The translations under genes and the position numbers were made by a program. From Halorhabdus sp. BNX81 (lineage in GTDB: Archaea; Halobacteriota; Halobacteria; Halobacteriales; Haloarculaceae): DNA of 64,000 nucleotides. This document shows, piece by piece, positions 17,110 to 26,653 of this stretch. The stretch lies in contig NZ_CP107254.1 of assembly GCF_029229925.1 (NCBI RefSeq), positions 186,001 through 250,000 of the forward strand, read 5' to 3'. Numbering within the stretch: position 1 is the stretch's first letter; the number at the start of each line of letters is the position of its first letter. The notes under the pieces were generated by a model, which made no database searches, was not told where the DNA came from, and saw only the letters and a list, made by a program, of their open reading frames with translations.

Positions 17110-17460
17110 GTGGACGAAAAACGCCCCATTGAAGAGGTGCTGGATACGATCGGGGATCAGCACGCGCGCCACGTGCTCGCGGCCGTCAGCCAGGCACCCA
17201 AGTCGGCCAAGGAACTTAGCGAGGAGCTCGAGCTGTCACTGCCGACGGTCTATCGTCGCCTCGAAATCCTCGAGGAGCACGATCTGGTCAGCGACCAGAC
17301 GAGCGTCGCCGAGGACGGCAACCACTACAAGGTCTATGAGTCGAACTTCGAGAGTACCGTCATCAGGCTCGAAGACGACGAGTATCAGGTTCGGATTTAC
17401 CGATCGGAGAACTTGCCCGACCGGTTCGGCCAGCTCTGGGACGACCTCAACCTCGAGTGA
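17110..17460 (+). CDS. ArsR-like winged-helix transcription regulator
   Basis: A 116-residue protein starting at GTG 17110. The N-terminal 75 residues are a winged helix: VLDTIGDQHARHVLAAV, then AKELSEELELSLPTVYRRLEILEEHDLV as the recognition part. The C-terminal part (ESTVIRLEDDEYQVRIYR) resembles the small effector domain of haloarchaeal ArsR-like regulators. It is followed 72 bases later by a three-helix membrane protein. I know haloarchaeal pairs of this kind, in which the HTH protein adjoins a DUF7521-like membrane protein. Ligand unknown. Confidence 0.85.
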   Translation: MDEKRPIEEVLDTIGDQHARHVLAAVSQAPKSAKELSEELELSLPTVYRRLEILEEHDLVSDQTSVAEDGNHYKVYESNFESTVIRLEDDEYQVRIYRSENLPDRFGQLWDDLNLE

Positions 17461-17493
17461 GACCGTGTCGCTTACCGCAACTCTTTGAGTAGC

Positions 17494-17501
17494 TTAATAT
17501 A
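17494..17501 (+). promoter_or_regulatory. TATA box of membrane-protein gene
   Basis: TTAATATA about 35 bases before the ATG at 17533, suggesting this gene has its own promoter with a short leader as well as possible read-through from the regulator gene. Confidence 0.5.
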
Positions 17502-17532
17502 GGGAGCTTGTCAAACTGGAGACGATCGTACT

Positions 17533-17835
17533 ATGGTCGACACCGTGGTGCAGTATGGACAGGGGGCCCTGGTGTTGTTACGACTCGTGCTCTTCGGGCT
17601 GACGCTCGGGATCACGCTCATTAGCTTTCAGGCGTACCAGAAACGACGGAGCGAGCGACTCCAGTATGCGTTTATCGGGTTCGCTTTCATCAGCATGGGA
17701 GTCGCCGTCAGCAACATCGTCTCGCAGATGTTCACGTCCCAACCGGCTCCGCGAGTGCGGCTATTTTTCGATATGACCCAGACAGTGCCGTTTATCATCG
17801 GCTTTGCCATGCTGTACGTCTCGTTGTACCGGTAG
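17533..17835 (+). CDS. Three-helix membrane protein (DUF7521-like)
   Basis: A 100-residue protein with three predicted membrane segments: about residues 11-34 (LVLLRLVLFGLTLGITLISF), 45-66 and 80-98, with positive residues KRRSER between the first two. Sequence style and pairing with the upstream winged-helix gene match DUF7521-type proteins of haloarchaea. Function unknown; it may sense something at the membrane for the regulator. No catalytic residues are evident. Confidence 0.75.
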   Translation: MVDTVVQYGQGALVLLRLVLFGLTLGITLISFQAYQKRRSERLQYAFIGFAFISMGVAVSNIVSQMFTSQPAPRVRLFFDMTQTVPFIIGFAMLYVSLYR

Positions 17836-17906
17836 CGAATTGGGGTACTTTCGCGGTCAGGGAAAAGTCACGTCGCTTATGAGGGGGCGGCCCTAGTTAC
17901 TGTGCA

Positions 17907-19748
17907 ATGACTGAATCGACGTCCCAGGTGACCCGTCTGTTCGGCGGGCCTGGCAGCGGGAAGACGACGGCGTTGCTCGACCGGGTCGAGGACCTCCTCG
18001 AAGACGACGACGTAGACGTTCGGGACGTCCTCGTCGTCTCGTATACGCGGGCAGCTGCCGCGGAGGTTCGCGAGCGGCTCGCCGAGCGCCTCGATGTCTC
18101 GCCGCGCTCACTCAAGGGCAACGTGTGTACGATGCACGCAAAGGCCTACGAGTTGTTGAACCTCTCGCGTGGCGACGTCGTTGGCGAGTCCGACAAACAG
18201 GAGTTCGCCGAGGAGTACGGCATCGAGTACGAGGATCAGTACGAAGGTGGCCGACGGCGAACGGCCCGATCGACGACGATCGGCAACAAGATCATCGCCA
18301 CGAGCCAGTGGCTCCAGCGCACTCGCCGGGACGTCGCCGACTGGTACGATGTCCCCTTCAAGTGGAACGACGAGAAGGTCCGACTGCCGCCGGAGATCGA
18401 CGAGAACGCTCAGACGGGCAACAAGTACACCCCGACGTGGCCCAGCGACGACGACCGGATCGACGTCCCGGAAGTCATCCGCGCCTGGCGGTCGTACAAG
18501 GGTGAACACGGGCTGGTCGGGTTCGCCGACATGCTCGAACGCGTCAAGCAGCGCTCGTTGCTCCCCAGCGTCGATTACCTCGCCATCGACGAGTTCCAGG
18601 ACATCACGACGCTGCAATACGACGTCTACGAGGAGTGGAAAGCCCACGTCGACCACGCGCTGATCGCGGGCGACGACGATCAGGTCGTCTACGCCTGGCA
18701 GGGAGCCGACCCCAACCTCTTGCTCGAAGAGGAGGGCGAGGACGTCATCCTCGACACCTCACATCGACTTCCCTCGGAAATCCTCGAAGTCGTCCAGCGC
18801 GAGGTCACCCACATCGACCAGCGCCAGGAGAAGAACCTCTCGCCGCGCAAACAGGGGGGCAACGTCGAGGCCGTCCGGAACCCGTCGATGCTCGATCTCG
18901 TCCGGAACGTCCGGGGGACCGTCGAGGAGGACGACGGCACCGTCATGGTGTTGTTCCGGGCGCGCTACCAGATGTTCCAATTTGTCGATGAGTTTATCGA
19001 CGAGGGCATCCCCTTCCGGACGATGACCGACCAGCGGATGTGGACCGACCGCCTTACGGACTACGTCAACGGGATCGAGGCCCTCGCGGCCGACGAACCC
19101 CTGACGGCTCTGGAGGGGCGACGGCTCGCGGACATGCTCGAAGACACGGCGTTCGGCACCGGCGAACGCGACGATCTCTTCGACGATCTCGAAGATCGCC
19201 AGGAGGCCGCCGAGACGGACGACCTCACCGAGATCGAGGTCGAGCCGGATCTCATCCGCGATCACGCGCCGTTCCTGCCGGAACCGCCGGCTGCCGCCGA
19301 CATGGTTCGGAAAGTCACCAGCTTCCAGGAACAGACGATCGACGCGTACTTCGCCGGCGACTACGAGGGCATGGACCCCGGGCGGGTTCGCCTCGGCACG
19401 ATCCACAGCGCGAAGGGTCGGGAGGCCGATCACGTCTTCGTCGCGACGGATCTCACCGAGAAGGTCGTCGAGCAGATGGCCGCGACCGTCGAGCGCAACG
19501 AGATCGACGTGCCCGCTGTCGATGAGTTCACCAAACACACCGATCCGGTTCCGACGCTGACCGATAACGAGCGCCGGGTCTTCTACGTCGGGCTCTCCCG
19601 TGCCCGCGAGCGACTCGTCATCCTCGAAAACCTCGTCAGCGGCGCGCCGACGCTGCCGATCGACGTCCTGTTGAACAACGAACCCAGCGAGGACCCAGAG
19701 GCGGCTCTCGCGTCGATTCTCGGCGAGGAAGCGGCTGCCGTCCACTGA
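17907..19748 (+). CDS. UvrD/PcrA-like superfamily 1 DNA helicase
   Basis: A 613-residue 3'-5' SF1A helicase. Motif I GGPGSGKT is at residues 13-20, motif Ia VVSYTRAAAAEV follows, motif II is IDEFQD, motif III is GDDDQVVYAWQGAD, motif V is GTIHSAKGREADHV and motif VI is YVGLSRARERL. It lacks the long C-terminal extension of AddA/RecB types. Such helicases act in repair or replication restart. It stands alone between the DUF7521-like gene and the convergent RNA ligase, with no nuclease partner. Composition is like its neighbours, so no sign of recent transfer. Confidence 0.93.
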   Translation: MTESTSQVTRLFGGPGSGKTTALLDRVEDLLEDDDVDVRDVLVVSYTRAAAAEVRERLAERLDVSPRSLKGNVCTMHAKAYELLNLSRGDVVGESDKQEFAEEYGIEYEDQYEGGRRRTARSTTIGNKIIATSQWLQRTRRDVADWYDVPFKWNDEKVRLPPEIDENAQTGNKYTPTWPSDDDRIDVPEVIRAWRSYKGEHGLVGFADMLERVKQRSLLPSVDYLAIDEFQDITTLQYDVYEEWKAHVDHALIAGDDDQVVYAWQGADPNLLLEEEGEDVILDTSHRLPSEILEVVQREVTHIDQRQEKNLSPRKQGGNVEAVRNPSMLDLVRNVRGTVEEDDGTVMVLFRARYQMFQFVDEFIDEGIPFRTMTDQRMWTDRLTDYVNGIEALAADEPLTALEGRRLADMLEDTAFGTGERDDLFDDLEDRQEAAETDDLTEIEVEPDLIRDHAPFLPEPPAAADMVRKVTSFQEQTIDAYFAGDYEGMDPGRVRLGTIHSAKGREADHVFVATDLTEKVVEQMAATVERNEIDVPAVDEFTKHTDPVPTLTDNERRVFYVGLSRARERLVILENLVSGAPTLPIDVLLNNEPSEDPEAALASILGEEAAAVH

Positions 19749-19774
19749 TCGGCTGTTCCGTTCCCCGACCGCTT

Positions 19775-20896
19775 TCACTCGTCGATCAACTGTCCATCGA
19801 GATAATTCCGGGCGTTGTCCCGCGTCGACTGTGAGACTTTTACGAACGTGACGACGCGCTCGCCGCTCTCGTCTCGGTCCTGCTGGATTTCGAGCTCGAT
19901 GCCCATATCCCGCAAGTGCGAGAGGAGTGCCTCGATCACGGCAGGGTCGTCCCGGACGGTGTGTTCCTCCCCCACAGTCTCGCCGCGCTCGACCGCTCTG
20001 ACGGTTTCGACCGCGGGCAAGAGGATCGACTCCCCGAGTTCCTGGGCTCGCTGGCGGGGCTCGCCCTTCGTTCGATCCAGCTCGATGGCCTGGAACACCT
20101 CCCGGAGAACCCGCGGAAAGACGAAGTCCCGCCCGTAGTCGAAGGGGAGCGAGAACGCGTGTTCCAAATCGGCTCGATGCGTCGCCGATGTCGTGTATTT
20201 CAGCTGCCGGGTACCGTCCATCGATTGCAGCACGACCCCTTCTTTGCCTGCCCGGTCCAGGTCGTCGATCACCTCCCGGACGGCCTCAGCCGCCTTCGCC
20301 GGATCGCACTCGCCGAACTCGGGAACCGTCGCCAGGCCGTGGCGCGCACAGAGGTCCCGCCGGTGATCGACCGCCAATGGCCGGCCCGTCTCTCGGTCAC
20401 GGACGTCGAACACTTCGAAGGCAGCCGACTCGACTGTGGGATACTCGTGTGGCGTGTAGGGGTTCTCCGGGCCGATCAACTCCCCACAGAGCATGCGCTC
20501 GGGATTGGCGTCGAAAACGGAGTCGGGGTTGAGTAGCTCCCTGACTTTGCTGGTGGTGTACGGACAGATGTATCCGCTCCGGGTGAACCCCAGGACGTCG
20601 CCGTCGATCCGGGCGACGCGGACGTTGTACCCGTTGCGCTTCTCCTCGATCGTGACTCGCCCGTCGAAGTGCTCGGCGATCCCTGGGTCGAGCACCAGCG
20701 TTCGCGGGATCGACGGAAATCCCCGGACGACGGTCCCGTCGACGATTGCCGTCCCACGCTCGATCCCGTGGCGGGCAGCCGAGAGGTGACGGTAGCGCCG
20801 CCCCTCGTACATATCAGTCTCGAACGCCGCGAGGACCCTTTCGACCTCCTCGTCCGGGATCCCGAGAACCGCCGCCCAGTCGCGATCCTCGTCCAT
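19775..20896 (-). CDS. ATP-dependent RNA ligase, Rnl3 family
   Basis: A 373-residue nucleotidyltransferase. Start at 20896 (MDEDRDW) is preferred to an upstream in-frame ATG at 20944 because the extra residues (PPIAIGRDA) do not look conserved. Motif I is EEKRNGYN with the lysine nucleophile at about K86; motif III-like CGELIGPENPY, motif IV KEGVVLQS and motif V QLKYTT follow. The C-terminal about 120 residues match the dimerisation and helical part of Pyrococcus Pab1020-type ligases. It seals or circularises RNA ends. It converges on the helicase gene with a gap of 26 bases. Confidence 0.9.
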   Translation of the reverse strand: MDEDRDWAAVLGIPDEEVERVLAAFETDMYEGRRYRHLSAARHGIERGTAIVDGTVVRGFPSIPRTLVLDPGIAEHFDGRVTIEEKRNGYNVRVARIDGDVLGFTRSGYICPYTTSKVRELLNPDSVFDANPERMLCGELIGPENPYTPHEYPTVESAAFEVFDVRDRETGRPLAVDHRRDLCARHGLATVPEFGECDPAKAAEAVREVIDDLDRAGKEGVVLQSMDGTRQLKYTTSATHRADLEHAFSLPFDYGRDFVFPRVLREVFQAIELDRTKGEPRQRAQELGESILLPAVETVRAVERGETVGEEHTVRDDPAVIEALLSHLRDMGIELEIQQDRDESGERVVTFVKVSQSTRDNARNYLDGQLIDE

Positions 20897-20984
20897 GCTG
20901 ACAGCTACGGCGTCCCGACCAATAGCTATGGGGGGTGATAACACGCCACTCCGGTATGTAATACAAAAACCGCGGCCAGAACCC

Positions 20985-21662
20985 TCAGGCAGTGGCGGAT
21001 TCGGCGTCCTCTTCGGCTTCGCGCTCGGCTTTCTCCTCGGCTTCCTTGTTGGCCTTGATCTTTTTCATCCGGAAGATCTCCTCGCGTTCCTGCTCTTCGA
21101 GCTTCTGCTCGATGTAGTCCTGACTCGATCTGAGATCGGGCAACAGCGTGAACTCCAGGGCGTTGACACGCCGCTTCGTGGTCTCGATCTCGTCGAGCAG
21201 TTCCTTCATCGCGGTCTCGACCTCGGCAGCGAGGATGATCTGTTCTAAGAGTTCCTCGTAGACTTCCGCGACCTCGTCGATCCGGGCGCTCGTCCCGAGG
21301 ACCCCGTACCCGCGTTCGTCCAGGCTCTTGCGCACCTTCGTCGATTCGATCTGCGGGACGACGACGCCCATGATGTTCTTCGACTGGGTGGTGATCTCGG
21401 GGTGTTCCTTCAAGGCCGCCGCCGCCCCGCGGACGGCGACGTCGCCCTCCATCGCCCGCGCCATGTCGATGCGCTCTTGGGCGCGGTCGTAGGTCTCCTC
21501 TAAGTCCGCACGGACGTTCTGGGCCTGGTCGAGGATGTCCATGAACTCCATGATGAGGCCGTCACGCTTCTGTTCGAGCGTGTCGTGGCCCCGCTCGGAG
21601 AGTTCGATTCGATCCTCGATCTGCATGAGGTTCTTTCGCGTCGGCTTGACGTCCTGGGCCAT
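20985..21662 (-). CDS. atpD: A-type ATP synthase subunit D
   Basis: A 225-residue coiled-coil protein that forms the central rotor stalk. [32 protein letters not shown] is the well conserved N-terminal helix, and [18 protein letters not shown] the conserved C-terminal part, with a charged alanine-rich tail. Start MAQDVKPT at 21662 is preferred over MVMAQ two codons up. It lies on the same strand as atpB but is separated from it by a small membrane gene, the retinal-forming dioxygenase and the dispersed element, whereas B and D are usually closer. Confidence 0.95.
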   Translation of the reverse strand: MAQDVKPTRKNLMQIEDRIELSERGHDTLEQKRDGLIMEFMDILDQAQNVRADLEETYDRAQERIDMARAMEGDVAVRGAAAALKEHPEITTQSKNIMGVVVPQIESTKVRKSLDERGYGVLGTSARIDEVAEVYEELLEQIILAAEVETAMKELLDEIETTKRRVNALEFTLLPDLRSSQDYIEQKLEEQEREEIFRMKKIKANKEAEEKAEREAEEDAESATA

Positions 21663-21756
21663 TACCACCCGATAACCGAGCCACTCAGTTAACGCTTTTC
21701 AGTCGATGTGAGTTTGTGTTTGGATCTGTGACTTCTGGATCCGCCAGTGATGAGTC

Positions 21757-22073
21757 CAGCATGAAAGCCCCGGCTGGCTCCGGTCGAGGCGCTCGCTGCG
21801 GTCCTCACTCACTTCGCTCGTTGCGGTCCTTGCGTCGCCCGTCTTCCCGGAGCCAGCCGCCCCTTTCAGTCCCACCCGTGTCGGCTTCTTCACTGGCTTA
21901 AGTGGGTGGGACTGAAAGGGGCGAGCCGCGCGTGGCGGCGTACGCCGCCACGGAATGAGGAGGTCGGCGTCGCCGACCTCCCTTTCGGGGAAGGCGGACC
22001 CGACAAGCACCGGAACGCAGTGAGGAGCGCAGTCGCGGTCCCCCGACTCGAACGGCTCGGGGCTTTCATGCTG
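21757..22073. repeat. Dispersed structured element, copy 1
   Basis: 317 bases bounded by a perfect 16-bp inverted repeat (21757-21772 / 22058-22073, CAGCATGAAAGCCCCG). Inside: stem A, 12 bp (21772-21783 / 21847-21858); the central 18-bp inverted repeat CCCCTTTCAGTCCCACCC (21860-21877 / 21904-21921); stem C, 7 bp (21922-21928 / 22053-22059); a perfect 22-bp palindrome (21931-21952); and a 9-bp hairpin with a GTC loop (21960-21980). No convincing reading frame. It shares the central repeat and outer AAAGCCCC stem with the copy at 60970-61377, but most other stems differ in sequence while still pairing. It fills the gap between atpD and the dioxygenase gene. Confidence 0.85.
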
Positions 22074-22146
22074 TTCGTAGTACTCTCCCTCGCCTCAATC
22101 TTATCAGAACGTCATCTCGCGTACCCAAACCCATCCACGTAACTCA

Positions 22147-23226
22147 TCACCAGAACCCTTGCTCACGGTCAATCCAGGTGACGATCACCACGTGGGGCAG
22201 GGTCAGGACGGCGATGCCAACGAGATAGACCCCGATCGCGCTCGCGACTCCCTCGCTCGCCGGCGTCAAGACGTACAGCGCCCACAGGAAACCGCCGGCA
22301 GCGAGCGTCGTCGGCAACGCTTCGACCGCCAGCCGACCGGCCGGCTTCAGCCACTCGCCAGCCGAAAGCGAAGACGCCGTCCGCTGATCCAGCAACCCAA
22401 CCCGGACGATGTGACGCAGCGAGTGCCACAGACAGAAGTACGCCCCGATGGCGAGCACTGGCTCGACGAGGAGGAAAAACACCCACAGCAGTGCCGTCTC
22501 GGCCGCGTCGAGTCGCCAGCCGCCGTTGTCGCTCTGCCGACGACCGTTCGCCTTCGCCAGCCGCCACCCGCGCCACAGCGTCACGACGGTCACCAGCCCG
22601 AACCCCACCGCAACGATCGCTTGCCCGCTCGGCTCGAACAGCCACGCCGACCCGATCGACCCGCCGAAGGGATCGACGAACGTTTCGAGGACGGCCAGAT
22701 ACCGGTCGGGAAACCCGACCAGCGGGACCGCCATCGGCAACCCGCCGCGGACCACCGTCGTCAGCGCCTGCTGGGTGCGATCGTCGAGGTGGCCGCCGCC
22801 GAAGGCGTCCCGGAGGACGAACAACTCGCCCTGCCCCCAGTGGAACCACGTCAGCGCGATGAACACCACGGCGGCCGGGACGGGTACGATCAGCCACGCC
22901 GTGAGGTAGGCCCCGCCGAGAATTGCATAGAGGACGCCCACGATCGCCAGTCCCCGTGCGTCAACCCGGCCGGACAGCGCCCGCGGCAGGGCGACGTAGT
23001 CCAGCGCGCCGTGGGGCAGGCCAAAGACTACGACGCTCGCAGCCAGGGGCAGATACCGGATGGGCTCCGGTAGCGGGGCGAGGAGTGGGACGACGACGGC
23101 GAGCCCGAGTAGCGGCAGCCAGCCGGTCCACCGGAGGAAGGCCCCGAGGCTAGCGGCCACCGTCCCGTCGATCCCGCCCCTATCGGTCGTCGGTTGCACG
23201 CGTTTGAACTCGATGGGCAGGTGCAA
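22147..23226 (-). CDS. blh: Brp/Blh-type beta-carotene 15,15'-dioxygenase
   Basis: A 359-residue polytopic membrane enzyme that splits beta-carotene into two retinals, the cofactor of rhodopsins. Family motifs: FGLPHGALDY, ALTWFHWGQGE, CLWHSLRHI and LTLPHVVIV, each with a histidine likely to bind iron. About eight hydrophobic helices. It is 23 bases after a small membrane-protein gene that itself follows atpB by 27 bases, so it probably belongs to the ATP synthase transcript. No rhodopsin gene lies in this window. Brp and Blh paralogues cannot be told apart here. Confidence 0.92.
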   Translation of the reverse strand: MHLPIEFKRVQPTTDRGGIDGTVAASLGAFLRWTGWLPLLGLAVVVPLLAPLPEPIRYLPLAASVVVFGLPHGALDYVALPRALSGRVDARGLAIVGVLYAILGGAYLTAWLIVPVPAAVVFIALTWFHWGQGELFVLRDAFGGGHLDDRTQQALTTVVRGGLPMAVPLVGFPDRYLAVLETFVDPFGGSIGSAWLFEPSGQAIVAVGFGLVTVVTLWRGWRLAKANGRRQSDNGGWRLDAAETALLWVFFLLVEPVLAIGAYFCLWHSLRHIVRVGLLDQRTASSLSAGEWLKPAGRLAVEALPTTLAAGGFLWALYVLTPASEGVASAIGVYLVGIAVLTLPHVVIVTWIDREQGFW

Positions 23227-23249
23227 AACCGTTGGGTCGGCCCTCGCCG

Positions 23250-23447
23250 TCAGCTACCGTCGTCACGCCGGCGATAGTAGTACTTCGAGGCGTAGAACGT
23301 GAGGACGGCGACGACCCACGTCACCACGACGGGAGTCGTGACGGTCCCGCCCGTCGCGAACTGATACCCGCCGATGGCGACCAGCAGAAGGATCGTCGCG
23401 AGAAACCCGTTCCGGGCGGCGCGAACGAGTGGATCGGCTTCGACCAT
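23250..23447 (-). CDS. Small two-helix membrane protein
   Basis: A 65-residue protein with two hydrophobic segments (about residues 13-31 and 36-55), a short polar loop between them, and a basic tail YYYRRRDDGS. It is 27 bases after atpB and 23 before the dioxygenase, all on one strand, so it looks operonic. I do not recognise the family. It could be an accessory protein of the ATP synthase or of retinal formation; this is a guess from position. Confidence 0.65.
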   Translation of the reverse strand: MVEADPLVRAARNGFLATILLLVAIGGYQFATGGTVTTPVVVTWVVAVLTFYASKYYYRRRDDGS

Positions 23448-23474
23448 GTGTGAGGAGCGGAAACGCGATCAGCT

Positions 23475-24890
23475 TCAGTCGTCGGCTTCGGCAGCTTCGA
23501 CCGTCGCGTCCGACCCCTCGTCGTAGTAGGTCTCGATGAACTCCTCGTCGATGCGGTTGAGTTCCTCTTTGGGTAGATCCGAGAGCAGATCCCAGGCGAT
23601 GTCAAGGGTCTGGTCGATCGACCGGGCGGTGTCGTAGCCCTGGTCGACGAACTCGCTCTCGAAGCGGTCGCCGAAGTCCAGATACTTGTTGTCACGCTCG
23701 CTGAGTGCTTCGCGACCGACGATGTTCACGAGGTCACGCAGGTCCTCGGCCTCGGCGTAGGCCGCATACAGCTGTGACTGGACGTCGCCGTGGTCCTCGC
23801 GGGTCAGCCCCTCGCCGATCCCCTCGTCCATGAGCCGCGACAGCGAGGTCGGGACGTAGATCGGCGGCCGGACGCCCTGGCTGTTGAGGCCACGATCGAC
23901 GTAGATCTGGCCCTCGGTAATGTAGCCTGTCAGGTCCGGGATCGGGTGGGTGTCGTCGTCGCTGGGCATCGTGAGGATCGGGATCTGGGTGATCGACCCC
24001 TCGACGCCCTCGATCCGGCCCGCCCGCTCGTAGAGGTTCGCCAGGTCGGTGTACATGTACCCGGGGTAGCCCCGGCGACCCGGAACCTCCTCGCGGGCGG
24101 CCCCGATCTCCCGGAGGGCCTCACAGTAGTTGGTCATGTCCGTCATGATCGTCAGGACGTGATACCCCTTCTCGAAGGCCAGGTACTCCGCCGTGGTGAG
24201 CGCCAGCCGCGGCGTGATCGTCCGCTCGACCGCGGGGTCGTCCGCGAGGTTGAGGAAGACGACCGAGCGTTCCAGCGCGCCGGTCCGCTCGAAGTCGTCC
24301 ATGAACTCGTTGGCCTCCTCGGCGGTAATCCCCATCGCGGCGAAGATCACGGCGAACTCACTTTCCTCCTCGTCGTCCTCTTCAGGCACTTCGGCCTGGC
24401 GCGCGATCTGGAGGGCGAGTTCGTTGTGGGGCAACCCCGACCCGGAGAAAAGCGGCAGCTTCTGGCCCCGGACGAGGGTGTTCATGCCGTCGATGGCGGA
24501 AATCCCCGTCTGGATGAACTCCCGGGGATACTCCCGGGAGAACGGATTGATCGACGCGCCGACGATGTCCTGGCGGTCGTCGGGCACGATGTCGGGGCCG
24601 CCGTCGATCGGCCGGCCGGTCCCGTCGAGCACCCGCCCCAGGAGGTCCTCGGTGACGGGCATCTTCATCGTCTCGCCCAGGAACCGGACCGAGCACTCCC
24701 GGTCGATCCCCTGGGTGGACTCGAAGACCTGGATCGCGACGTGATCGCTGGTCGATTCGAGCACCTGCCCGCGACGGGTGTCGCCGTCGCCGACTTCGAT
24801 CTCGACGATCTCGTCGTACCCGATCGGCTCGTCGGTCTCGACGAACACGAGCGGCCCACTGACTTCGGTGATCGTCTGGTATTCTTTCAT
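23475..24890 (-). CDS. atpB: A-type ATP synthase subunit B
   Basis: A 471-residue non-catalytic nucleotide-binding subunit of the A1 head. [15 protein letters not shown] is the N-terminal barrel, [18 protein letters not shown] replaces the P-loop as normal for B subunits, and [25 protein letters not shown] and [27 protein letters not shown] are hallmark stretches. The start overlaps the atpA stop by 4 bases. It alternates with subunit A in the hexamer. Assignment is certain. Confidence 0.97.
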   Translation of the reverse strand: MKEYQTITEVSGPLVFVETDEPIGYDEIVEIEVGDGDTRRGQVLESTSDHVAIQVFESTQGIDRECSVRFLGETMKMPVTEDLLGRVLDGTGRPIDGGPDIVPDDRQDIVGASINPFSREYPREFIQTGISAIDGMNTLVRGQKLPLFSGSGLPHNELALQIARQAEVPEEDDEEESEFAVIFAAMGITAEEANEFMDDFERTGALERSVVFLNLADDPAVERTITPRLALTTAEYLAFEKGYHVLTIMTDMTNYCEALREIGAAREEVPGRRGYPGYMYTDLANLYERAGRIEGVEGSITQIPILTMPSDDDTHPIPDLTGYITEGQIYVDRGLNSQGVRPPIYVPTSLSRLMDEGIGEGLTREDHGDVQSQLYAAYAEAEDLRDLVNIVGREALSERDNKYLDFGDRFESEFVDQGYDTARSIDQTLDIAWDLLSDLPKEELNRIDEEFIETYYDEGSDATVEAAEADD

Positions 24891-26650
24891 TGGTAGGTCC
24901 CCCTGAGTTGGGATTCGATGTCGTCTTCGAGCTCGGCGACGAACTCGTCGTACTCCTCGGTCGTCCCGATCCGGTTGAGCCGCGGCGCGGCGTCGATGTC
25001 CGTGATCTCGTCGACCGGGACGCCCGCGTCCAGCGCGTCGAAGGCCTCGTCGTTGAACGTCTTGATCGCCTGCATCATCCGGTAGGTCTTCTGGGGTTCA
25101 CAGTAGGTGTCGACGTCGTGTAAGGCGTTCTGCTGGAGATATGACTCCCGGATGTACCGGGCGACTTCCAGGGTGAGCTGCTGGTCGGCCGGCAACGCGT
25201 CCTGGCCGACCAGCTGGACGATCTCCTGGAGGTCGCTCTCCTCGTCGAGAACGTCGATGACCCACTGGCGGATCTCCGCCCAGTCGTCGGCGACCTCAGA
25301 TTCGAACCACGGATCGAGCTGATCGCGATACAGCGAATACGATTCGTCCCAGTTGATCGCCGGGAAGTGCCGGCGATCGGCCAGGTCGGCGTCCAGCGCC
25401 CAGAAGGTCTTGACGATCCGCAGGGTGTTCTGGGTCACCGGCTCCGAGAAGTCACCGCCGGGTGGGCTGACCGCCCCCACGACGGTGACCGAACCCTCGG
25501 TGCCATTGGCGTTCTGGTAGTAGCCGGCCCGCTCGTAGAACTCGCTGAGGCGCGCCCCGAGATAGGCGGGATACCCCTCCTCGCCGGGCATCTCCTCGAG
25601 TCGCGAGGAGATCTCCCGCAATGCCTCGGCCCACCGCGAGGTGGAGTCGGCCATCAGCGCGACGTCGTAGCCCATGTCCCGGTAGTACTCGGCCATCGTG
25701 ATGCCGGTGTAGACCGACGATTCACGCGCCGCGACGGGCATGTTCGACGTGTTGGCGATCAGGCTCGTCCGGCTCATCAACGGCTTGCCCGTCTGTGGGT
25801 CCTCCAGGTCCGGGAAGTCCTCGATGACCTCGGTCATCTCGTTGCCACGCTCGCCACACCCGACGTAGACGACGATGTCCGCGTCGGCCCACTTGGCGAG
25901 CTGGTGCTGGGTGACCGTCTTCCCGGAGCCGAAGGGCCCCGGAATCGCGGCCGTCCCGCCCTTCGCGACGGGGAAGAGACCGTCGAGGATGCGCTGGCCC
26001 GTCACCAGCGGATCGGTTGGGGTCTCCTTGTCGCCGGCGGGCCGGGCCTGCCGGACCGGCCACTCCTGGCGCATCTGGATCTCCTCGCCGGTATCGAGTT
26101 CGACGACCGTCTCCTCGACGGTGAAGTTGCCCTTCTTGGTATCGATGACTTCGCCACCCTCGTAATCGGGCGGCACCATCACCTTGTGATCGATACTCTC
26201 TGTCTCGGGAACGGTCCCGACGATGTCGCCGGCGGTGACCTCGTCGCCTGCCTCGACCTCGGGAGTGAACTCCCAGGTTTTCTCCAGATCGACACCCGGC
26301 GCGTCGACCCCACGGTCGAGGAATGCCGAGTTCATCTGCTCTTCGAGTCCTTCGAGGGGGCGCTGGACGCCGTCGTAGATGTTGTCCAGCAGCCCGGGCC
26401 CGAGGTCGACCGATAGCGGTGCGCCCGTACTCTCGACGGGGCCGCCCGGCGCGACGCCGGAGGTCTCCTCGTAGACCTGGATCGTCGTCAGGTCTCCCTC
26501 GATCTCGATGATCTCTCCCATCAGGCCCTCCGAACCGACGCGAACCACGTCGTTCATCCGGGCCTGCAGGCCCGTCGCCGTGACGACGGGACCGCTCACG
26601 CTCTCGATGACGCCGTCTTCACGGACGTCGGACGTTGTCGCTTGACTCAT
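24887..26650 (-). CDS. atpA: A-type ATP synthase catalytic subunit A
   Basis: A 587-residue catalytic subunit of the A1 head. The N-terminal barrel ([21 protein letters not shown]) is followed by the A-type non-homologous insert, the P-loop GPFGSGKT, and [15 protein letters not shown] with the catalytic glutamate region, then [29 protein letters not shown]. There is no intein, although archaeal atpA genes are a common intein site. It overlaps atpB by 4 bases and follows atpF by 3. Confidence 0.97.
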   Translation of the reverse strand: MSQATTSDVREDGVIESVSGPVVTATGLQARMNDVVRVGSEGLMGEIIEIEGDLTTIQVYEETSGVAPGGPVESTGAPLSVDLGPGLLDNIYDGVQRPLEGLEEQMNSAFLDRGVDAPGVDLEKTWEFTPEVEAGDEVTAGDIVGTVPETESIDHKVMVPPDYEGGEVIDTKKGNFTVEETVVELDTGEEIQMRQEWPVRQARPAGDKETPTDPLVTGQRILDGLFPVAKGGTAAIPGPFGSGKTVTQHQLAKWADADIVVYVGCGERGNEMTEVIEDFPDLEDPQTGKPLMSRTSLIANTSNMPVAARESSVYTGITMAEYYRDMGYDVALMADSTSRWAEALREISSRLEEMPGEEGYPAYLGARLSEFYERAGYYQNANGTEGSVTVVGAVSPPGGDFSEPVTQNTLRIVKTFWALDADLADRRHFPAINWDESYSLYRDQLDPWFESEVADDWAEIRQWVIDVLDEESDLQEIVQLVGQDALPADQQLTLEVARYIRESYLQQNALHDVDTYCEPQKTYRMMQAIKTFNDEAFDALDAGVPVDEITDIDAAPRLNRIGTTEEYDEFVAELEDDIESQLRGTYQ

Positions 26651-26653
26651 ACG

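Noticed and set aside
21774-22010. Protein-coding genes in the element copy 1
   Set aside because: Frames are short, cross the inverted repeats and show no family features.
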